Shown here in pieces: positions 45,320 to 50,722 of a stretch of 50,722 bases of DNA (position 1 is its first letter; every line of letters begins with the position of its first letter). Source of the stretch: Clostridia bacterium (GTDB lineage Bacteria; Bacillota; Clostridia; Oscillospirales; CAG-382); assembly GCA_017563195.1 (NCBI GenBank), contig JAFXDO010000043.1, forward strand, positions 1-50,722, in the 5' to 3' direction. The translations under genes and the position numbers were made by a program. A model generated the notes under the pieces. That model was not told the origin of the DNA. It worked only from the letters and a program-made list of their open reading frames with translations, and did not search any database.

Positions 45320-47644
45320 ATGAAAATAACCGCTAAATTCTTATCTTTGATCATTGTTTTTTGTATGCTGATAGCCTGTGTCCCGAGCAAAATCGAAGCG
45401 AACGCCGACGATAACGCTATATATATCCTCGCGGGCTCGGATTTTCAGGCCGGCTCGAACGAAGCGAGCTCTTCCAACGTAAAAAGCATTATTTCGGCGA
45501 TCAAGGCTTCGGGTGTGACAAGCATCGACGGCTTCCTCTTCGGTGGCGACTATAACACCGAATACGACGATAAGGCAGAGGAAATCGAAGCCCTTAAATC
45601 GACGGTTATGGGCGAATTTACCACCTTGAATTCGAAAAATATGATATTCGTTCAGGGCAACCACGACCCTGCAGGCTCTGTCGGTCTTTCGCAAAGCGGC
45701 GCAAACGACAGCGATCATTACGGCGTTTTCGTTATCAACGAGGACGATTATATGTGGTATAACAACGATGAGGCGCGTATTAAGAAAACCGCCGAGAATC
45801 TCGAAACGTACCTCAAGGCAAAGTCCCAAAACGCTTACAATAAGCCGATTTTCGTCGTTTCTCACCTTTCGCTTAACTATTCCAAGCGCACCTATAACGA
45901 CGGCGACGGTATGTATGCCCGCTATCTTTTCGACGTTTTGAACAGCTACGGCAAGCAGCTTAACATCATCTTCCTCTTCGGTCACGACCACAACAATAAA
46001 TACGACGATTATATCGGCGGCTCGACGGTTTACCTCACCAAGGGCGACGAAATTTTCATCTCGAAGCTCGGTCAAAAAACCGCGACGCCCGATAAATTCA
46101 CGCTTAATTTCACCTACATGAATTACGGCTACGTTTCTGCCGCATATTGCCTTAATAACCAAATTTCGATGACGCTTTTCGAAATTAAGGATGGCATCGT
46201 GAAGGTCAAAAGGGTTTCCCCGACGGGCGAAATCCCCCTGAAAACCAAGGGTCAATGGGCTTCGTCGCTTGACGAAACCGCTTCTCTTTACGGCACGACC
46301 GATAAATATCTCGAAACCGCCTACGACGGTGCAGATTATATCGGTGACGAGGCGAAAAACGGCGACGTTACCGTTATTTCCGACGGCATCGAATCGATTA
46401 CGACCGAAAAGCTCACGAATAAGCGCTTTTCGGGCTTCCAAACCGCCTATGCCGATTACACCATAACGAGCAAGGGCTATAAATCGGGCGCGACCGCCGT
46501 CGTGAAGATAAAGCTCTCTGCCAAGTTTGATGAAGAAATGCCGGTTTTCGTCCGCGATACCGCAAGCGACGAAATATTCATCACCGAAATGCAAAACGGC
46601 AGAATCTGCTTTAAAACCGAAAGGCTTTGCTCTTACGAGGTTTATCAAACCGCCGAAACCGCCCTTTCGGCGCGTAAAACCACGATCTATCAGCCGACGA
46701 CCCAATTTGTCGACGGCAAGAGTATGATGATCGTCTCCTCGAACGGCGTCGGTAGCAGCTATGCGCTTCAAAACAGCGCGGGCACGAGCATCTCCGCAAA
46801 GGAAATCGAAATCAAAAGCGGCTATGGCTCGGTTTATATCGACGATAACGATGCAAGCATCCTTTGGAAATTCATCCACGACGTCGATTTCGGCTATGCA
46901 TCGGCTATCGGTGATCTTGAAAACCAAAAAACCGGCCGTTACCTTGTCGCCGAAAACGGTGGCACCAACCTTTCGACGGTCGACGGCACCGAATATGAAT
47001 ACACCGCTTGGCGTAACGCCGCATCGACCGAGTTCGGTATGTACACCCTCCCCAACAAGAACACCTACGACAGATCTTACGTCAAGTTCGATAACGAATT
47101 TATCGTTTCGCTTACCGAGGACGGCGCAAGACGCGTTTACCTCTTCGTTGAAAACGAATTAAGCGTCGACGTTTCGGGCTATGCCGATAACCTTCTCGGC
47201 TCGGTTTCGGCTTCCGCCTCGGGCGATGCAACGACGGGTAGCAAAATTTATGCCGTTTCGACCGACGGAAGCATAGAAGAGATCGAGGTCAGCGTTTCGA
47301 TGCTTAGGGACGCAAGCGGTAATCGGCCCGATACCTCGAAAGCAGGCGTTATCGAAAACCTCGCCCTTTATTACGACGGCAAGCTCATCGCAAGCGGTTA
47401 TACCCTTTTCGTCGGAACCGAGGTCGTTTATCCCGACCCGATTCCCTCGAACGTCGGCGACGTTAACAACGATCAGCTCGTTAACCAGTACGATTACATC
47501 CTTGTTAAGCGCCACTATTTCGGCACCCGCACGCTCTCCGACGCCGAGCTCGACGCCGCCGACGTTAACCGCGACCAAAAGGTCGATCAATACGATTACA
47601 TCCTCATCTGCCGCCATTACTTCGGTACGTATAAGATTGCATAA
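45320..47644 (+). CDS. Secreted metallophosphoesterase-dockerin protein
   Basis: 774-residue exported protein. A signal peptide ends near residue 28; MLIAC at 16-20 could also act as a lipobox. A calcineurin-like metallophosphoesterase domain follows, with metal ligands in GSDFQ (Asp41), GGDYN, GNHD, VSHLS and GHDHNN (to about 225). The middle (about 230-690) is beta-rich and I cannot assign it. The last 75 residues form a type I dockerin of two calcium loops (GDVNNDQLVNQYDYILVKR and DVNRDQKVDQYDYILICR). The enzyme would hydrolyse phosphoesters at the cell surface or on a scaffold; the substrate is unknown. Confidence 0.85.
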   Translation: MKITAKFLSLIIVFCMLIACVPSKIEANADDNAIYILAGSDFQAGSNEASSSNVKSIISAIKASGVTSIDGFLFGGDYNTEYDDKAEEIEALKSTVMGEFTTLNSKNMIFVQGNHDPAGSVGLSQSGANDSDHYGVFVINEDDYMWYNNDEARIKKTAENLETYLKAKSQNAYNKPIFVVSHLSLNYSKRTYNDGDGMYARYLFDVLNSYGKQLNIIFLFGHDHNNKYDDYIGGSTVYLTKGDEIFISKLGQKTATPDKFTLNFTYMNYGYVSAAYCLNNQISMTLFEIKDGIVKVKRVSPTGEIPLKTKGQWASSLDETASLYGTTDKYLETAYDGADYIGDEAKNGDVTVISDGIESITTEKLTNKRFSGFQTAYADYTITSKGYKSGATAVVKIKLSAKFDEEMPVFVRDTASDEIFITEMQNGRICFKTERLCSYEVYQTAETALSARKTTIYQPTTQFVDGKSMMIVSSNGVGSSYALQNSAGTSISAKEIEIKSGYGSVYIDDNDASILWKFIHDVDFGYASAIGDLENQKTGRYLVAENGGTNLSTVDGTEYEYTAWRNAASTEFGMYTLPNKNTYDRSYVKFDNEFIVSLTEDGARRVYLFVENELSVDVSGYADNLLGSVSASASGDATTGSKIYAVSTDGSIEEIEVSVSMLRDASGNRPDTSKAGVIENLALYYDGKLIASGYTLFVGTEVVYPDPIPSNVGDVNNDQLVNQYDYILVKRHYFGTRTLSDAELDAADVNRDQKVDQYDYILICRHYFGTYKIA

Positions 47645-47654
47645 TTATTGAGTC

Positions 47655-47722
47655 TTACGAGAAAAACCTTTTTTACAAAGAAGCGGTTTTTCTCCTGCTC
47701 TTTTCCCAAAAAACCTCATAAT
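47655..47722 (+). terminator. Conserved 3' hairpin element after the dockerin phosphoesterase
   Basis: ACGAGAAAAACC pairs with GGTTTTTCTC, then CTGCTCTTTTCCCAAAAAACC. Same tail as the other family members. Confidence 0.6.
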
Positions 47723-47725
47723 TAA

Positions 47726-47780
47726 TAAAAAAGAAGCGCTCTACTGTAAGATAAACGAAACAGCAGAGCGCTTTTTAATT
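47726..47780. terminator. Bidirectional intrinsic terminator
   Basis: AAAAAGAAGCGCTCTACTGT pairs with ACAGCAGAGCGCTTTTT around a loop of 11-12 bases. It separates the two converging units. Confidence 0.85.
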
Positions 47781-47781
47781 T

Positions 47782-47845
47782 TTCTTTGAAAAAGTTTGGG
47801 GAGCGTGCCGGAGAATGCCCTTTTGCAAAAAGGGGGTTCTCTCGC
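47782..47845 (-). terminator. Conserved 3' hairpin element after the flavoprotein gene
   Basis: Minus strand GCGAGAGAACCCCC pairs imperfectly with GGGCATTCTC, then CACGCTCCCCAAACTTTTTC. Member of the same family. Confidence 0.55.
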
Positions 47846-47860
47846 AAAAAATCATAATTA

Positions 47861-49084
47861 TCAAACACTGCTTCCGGCAACAAAGGCTGTGGAGAAGGCT
47901 ATTTGAAGGTTAAATCCGCCGGTGTATGCGTCGACGTCCATGACCTCGCCCGCGAAAAAGAGTCCCGACACAAGCTTCGATTGCATTGTCTTAGGGTCGA
48001 TCTCGCGGCAGTCAACACCGCCGCCCGTGACGATCGCCTCGTCGATGGGACGCGTGCCGGTTATCTGCACGGGAATCGCCTTCATCAGCGACACGATCCT
48101 TGCGCGCTGCTCCTTGGTGAGGCTGTTCAGCTTGGTTTCGGGCGAAATACCCGTCAGCCTGATAAACGGATCTATAAGCTTCGAGGGCATCAGCGCGTTG
48201 AAGGCGTTCTTCAGCGCCTTGTTGGGAATCTCGGCAAAATCGCGAAGCAGCCGCTTGTCGAGCGTTTTTTCGTCAAGCGCGGGCTTTAGGTCGATGAGCA
48301 TCTCGCAGGGATAGCTCCCCTGAAGATGCGCCGACGCCGAAAGAATTACGGGACCGGTCACGCCGAAATGGGTGAACATCATTTCACCGAGCTCTTCGTA
48401 AATCGGCTTTTTACCCTTCCCGTAAAAGGAAATACCGACGTTGCGGAGCGAAAGCCCCATAAGGTCGCGGCAGAGTCGGTCGGGTGAAACGAGCGGCACC
48501 AGCGACGGTCGGATCTCGGTTATCGTGTGCCCGACGGCGCGCGCGAGCCTGTGCCCGCCTCCGTCCGAGCCTGTTTTGGGGTAGGATGCGCCCCCGCAGG
48601 CGAGGATAACGTTCTTTGCCGCGATGGTTTCGTTAAAGCAACGGACGCCGACGATGGCGTTGCCGCTTACGCAAAGCGAGGTGACCTTTTTCTGCTTTAT
48701 TTCGACGCCGACGGTCTTGCAGGCGTCGACGAGGGCTGAGGTAACGTCGTGCGCGCAGTCGCTTTGAGGGAAAACGCGGTTGCCGCGCTCAACCTTCGTC
48801 GCGACGCCGAGCGACTCGAAAAACGCGACGGTGTCCTCCGACGAAAACCGCGATATCGCGCTCATAAGAAAGCGCGGGTTCGCGATTACGTTGTTGAGAA
48901 ATTCCTCGCGCGTGCAGGCGTTGGTGAGGTTGCACCTGCCCTTGCCCGTGATGTCAAGCTTTTTGCCGCAACGGTCGTTCTTCTCGAGAAGAAGCACGCT
49001 GTTTCGGTTTATCGCGGCGTTGTATGCGGCGAAAAGCCCCGCGGGCCCGCCGCCGATAACTATGCAATCATACGTCATTGTCAT
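47861..49084 (-). CDS. BaiN/HI0933-family NAD(P)/FAD-dependent oxidoreductase
   Basis: Flavoprotein of the HI0933/YhiN/BaiN family; some members reduce bile acid intermediates, most are uncharacterised. It shows the FAD-binding YDCIVIGGGPAGLFAAY near the N-terminus, the family signature GKKLDITGKGRCNLTN, ACGGASYPKTGSDGGG in the middle and the C-terminal FAGEVMDVDAYTGGFNLQIA. The ATG at 49084 (with a second at 49078) is favoured over a TTG at 49114. It overlaps the 3' end of the upstream rpiR-type gene by 17 bases, so both are one unit. Confidence 0.88.
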   Translation of the reverse strand: MTMTYDCIVIGGGPAGLFAAYNAAINRNSVLLLEKNDRCGKKLDITGKGRCNLTNACTREEFLNNVIANPRFLMSAISRFSSEDTVAFFESLGVATKVERGNRVFPQSDCAHDVTSALVDACKTVGVEIKQKKVTSLCVSGNAIVGVRCFNETIAAKNVILACGGASYPKTGSDGGGHRLARAVGHTITEIRPSLVPLVSPDRLCRDLMGLSLRNVGISFYGKGKKPIYEELGEMMFTHFGVTGPVILSASAHLQGSYPCEMLIDLKPALDEKTLDKRLLRDFAEIPNKALKNAFNALMPSKLIDPFIRLTGISPETKLNSLTKEQRARIVSLMKAIPVQITGTRPIDEAIVTGGGVDCREIDPKTMQSKLVSGLFFAGEVMDVDAYTGGFNLQIAFSTAFVAGSSV

Positions 49085-49928
49085 ATACTTCGTTTTCTGC
49101 CCAGATGCGTTCAAGAATAGAGAAGCGAGCCGCCGTCCGCTCGGGGTCGCGCCTGCCTATCTCGTGGATAAGCGCGTTGATCAGCGCAAGCGGAGCCGTG
49201 AGCGAGTCGACAAAGGTGTCGCTTTCGTTGCTGGCGTAAAGCGTGACGTCCGCCGTCTTTGCAATGGGCGAGCGAACGCTGTCGGTCAGTCCCAAAACGG
49301 TTGCGCCCGCGCGCTTGCAGAACTCAAGCACGTCGACGGTAAGCTTCGAATATCTCGGGAAGGAGATGCCGAGCACGACGTCGCCCTCCTTGACGCGGAA
49401 CATCTGGTCAAACGCCTCGCTGCCGATGACGGTGTGCACGACGGTCACGTTGTCGAAGAGTATCGAAAGATAGAAATTCATGAATATCGCAAGGCTTGCA
49501 GAGCTTCTCGCGCCGACCAAATATATGCGGTTTGCCGAGATCAGCGAGTCGACGAAGGCGTCGAAGGAGGCTCTGTCGGTGCTGGCAAGCGTCTTTTTTA
49601 TGCTTTCGACATCGGAGCTGAAGCTCGCGACAAGCGAATCCTCGCAGGAGCGCGACTTGAGCCTTTCGAGCCGCTCGACCGAGGTCAGCTTCCGCCTCGC
49701 CGCGTATTTGAGCGCAGACTGCAGAGCGGGATAGCCGTCAAAGCCGAGCTCGCTTGCATAACGCACGATGGTCGATTCCGAAACGCCGACCGTCTCGGAA
49801 AGCCTCGCGGCGGTCATATAAGCCGCCTTCGCGTAATTCGCAAGCAGATAAGTGCCTATCTTCCTCTGCCCCTTCGAGCAGCTGTCCATACGCTCGCTTA
49901 TTGTTTCAAGTACGTTTTTGTTTTGCAT
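49068..49928 (-). CDS. MurR/RpiR family transcriptional regulator
   Basis: DNA-binding regulator that senses phosphosugars. The 286 residues have an N-terminal helix-turn-helix (MTAARLSETVGVSESTIVRYASELGF, split across about 38-63) and a SIS sugar-binding domain (about 110-250) with RIYLVGARSSASLAI and GDVVLGISFPRYSKLTVDVL. The ligand is unknown. The neighbouring flavoprotein gene overlaps its end, but no sugar metabolism gene is in reach. Confidence 0.9.
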   Translation of the reverse strand: MQNKNVLETISERMDSCSKGQRKIGTYLLANYAKAAYMTAARLSETVGVSESTIVRYASELGFDGYPALQSALKYAARRKLTSVERLERLKSRSCEDSLVASFSSDVESIKKTLASTDRASFDAFVDSLISANRIYLVGARSSASLAIFMNFYLSILFDNVTVVHTVIGSEAFDQMFRVKEGDVVLGISFPRYSKLTVDVLEFCKRAGATVLGLTDSVRSPIAKTADVTLYASNESDTFVDSLTAPLALINALIHEIGRRDPERTAARFSILERIWAENEVYDNDV

Positions 49929-49955
49929 TTTTTACTCCGTCGTTTGAAGTATTAG

Positions 49956-49983
49956 GGCTGTCGCAGGTTCCCCCGTGACAGCC
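49956..49983 (-). other. Hairpin between glyS and the RpiR gene
   Basis: GGCTGTC (49956-49962) pairs with GACAGCC (49977-49983). There is no T-run on either side, so it is more likely an RNA stability or processing hairpin than a terminator. Confidence 0.45.
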
Positions 49984-50011
49984 GCTGTTGCCAAAACTAC
50001 AATATATGATA

Positions 50012-50722
50012 TTAGAAGCAAAGCTTCTCCTCGATGTATGCGCGGACCTCGGAGATGGGCATTCTTACCTGCTCCATGGTGTCGCGGTCGCGAACGGTTA
50101 CGCAGTTGTCCTCGAGAGAGTCGAAGTCGTAGGTGATGCAGAAGGGGGTACCGATCTCGTCCTCGCGGCGGTAACGCTTGCCGATCGAGCCCGATTCGTC
50201 GTAATCGCAGGGGAAGTACTTGCAAAGCTCGTTTGCGAGCTCGTGAGCCTTTTCGCCGAGCTTCTTCGAGAGAGGAAGCACAGCCGCCTTGAAGGGCGCG
50301 AGTGCAGGATGGAAGCGGAGCACGGTGCGGATGTCCTCGGCGCCGTCCTTGCCGATGTTTTCCTCGTCGTATGCATCGCAGAGGAATGCGAGCACCGAGC
50401 GCTCAACACCGAGCGAGGGCTCGATGACGTAGGGAATGTATCTTTCGTTCTTTTCCTGATCGAAGTAGGTAAGGTCGTTACCCGAGGTGTTCTGGTGCTG
50501 GGTAAGGTCGTAGTCGGTTCTGTCGGCAACGCCCCAAAGCTCGCCCCATCCGAAGGGGAAGAGGAACTCGAAGTCGGTGGTCGCCTTGGAGTAGAAGCAA
50601 AGCTCCTCGGGATCGTGGTCGCGGAGTCTGAGATTTTCTTCCTTGATGCCAAGGCTAAGGAGCCAATCGCGGCAGAAGCCTCTCCAGTACTCGAACCATT
50701 CAAGGTCGGTGCCGGGCTGGCA
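50012..50722 (-). CDS. glyS: Glycyl-tRNA synthetase (single-chain type), C-terminal half
   Basis: Class II enzyme that charges tRNA-Gly. The frame is open from the window edge to the stop at 50012, giving 237 residues; the N-terminal half lies outside. Visible blocks are [47 protein letters not shown], the motif 3 region [17 protein letters not shown], and the anticodon-binding domain [19 protein letters not shown] with the C-terminal [28 protein letters not shown] (given in parts). This is the homodimeric alpha2 type rather than the alpha2beta2 enzyme. Confidence 0.95.
   Translation of the reverse strand, partial: CQPGTDLEWFEYWRGFCRDWLLSLGIKEENLRLRDHDPEELCFYSKATTDFEFLFPFGWGELWGVADRTDYDLTQHQNTSGNDLTYFDQEKNERYIPYVIEPSLGVERSVLAFLCDAYDEENIGKDGAEDIRTVLRFHPALAPFKAAVLPLSKKLGEKAHELANELCKYFPCDYDESGSIGKRYRREDEIGTPFCITYDFDSLEDNCVTVRDRDTMEQVRMPISEVRAYIEEKLCF

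Overview
The window is chromosomal DNA from a Gram-positive, low-to-middle GC, anaerobe-like member of the Firmicutes, most likely class Clostridia (Oscillospirales-like). The evidence is the gene order rpmH-rnpA-yidD-yidC-jag facing away from dnaA-dnaN-recF-remB-gyrB-gyrA, a SpoIID/LytB protein, type I dockerin proteins, a single-chain glycyl-tRNA synthetase, AGGAGG-type ribosome binding sites and sigma-A promoters. The replication origin lies here: genes left of about 24.5 kb (rpmH to jag) point left and dnaA to gyrA point right. DnaA-box-like 9-mers and a DnaA-trio-like tract sit between dnaA and dnaN, and two parS sites lie about 10 kb to the left.

Layout. 1-8 kb (minus strand): the edge of a possible TnpV gene, a pncA-nadE NAD salvage pair, a SpoIID protein coupled to a small exported protein, a secreted cysteine-hydrolase-like/SH3/dockerin protein, and an abundant-looking membrane-anchored CBM9-like protein. 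8-21 kb (plus): a PcrA/UvrD helicase, a DUF1015 protein, valS, an RNB-family protein whose catalytic aspartates are lost, two parS sites, a substrate-binding lipoprotein, pgk and tpiA. 21-26 kb (minus): a small unknown gene, jag, yidC, yidD, rnpA, rpmH, and a GT-C type membrane glycosyltransferase wedged between rpmH and dnaA. 26-36.6 kb (plus): dnaA, oriC, dnaN, recF, remB, gyrB, gyrA and a phosphopantetheinyl transferase. 37-42.8 kb (minus): a tightly overlapped operon DUF4855 - yerC - methyltransferase - metF - metH. 42.9-47.6 kb (plus): a cation efflux gene, hom, and a metallophosphoesterase-dockerin protein. 47.8 kb to the end (minus): a BaiN-like flavoprotein, an RpiR regulator and the C-terminal half of glyS.

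The most unusual content is between genes. A modular family of repeats built from units bounded by CGCG boxes fills the leaders of the DUF1015 gene, valS, dnaN, gyrB and gyrA. In four of these the last unit ends 9-13 bases before the ATG and there is no Shine-Dalgarno sequence, although neighbouring genes have good ones. Hairpin stems within the units change sequence on both sides while keeping pairing, which indicates selection at the RNA level. Three of the loci also share a promoter block with an AACGTTACGTT palindrome. A second repeat family, a hairpin followed by a tail ending near CCTTTAAAATA, follows most transcription units in the sense direction. Other oddities are a 158-bp triple-hairpin insertion between the gyrA leader and its start codon, and a dispersed palindromic repeat that is expanded into three 76-bp tandem copies at 15.4 kb.
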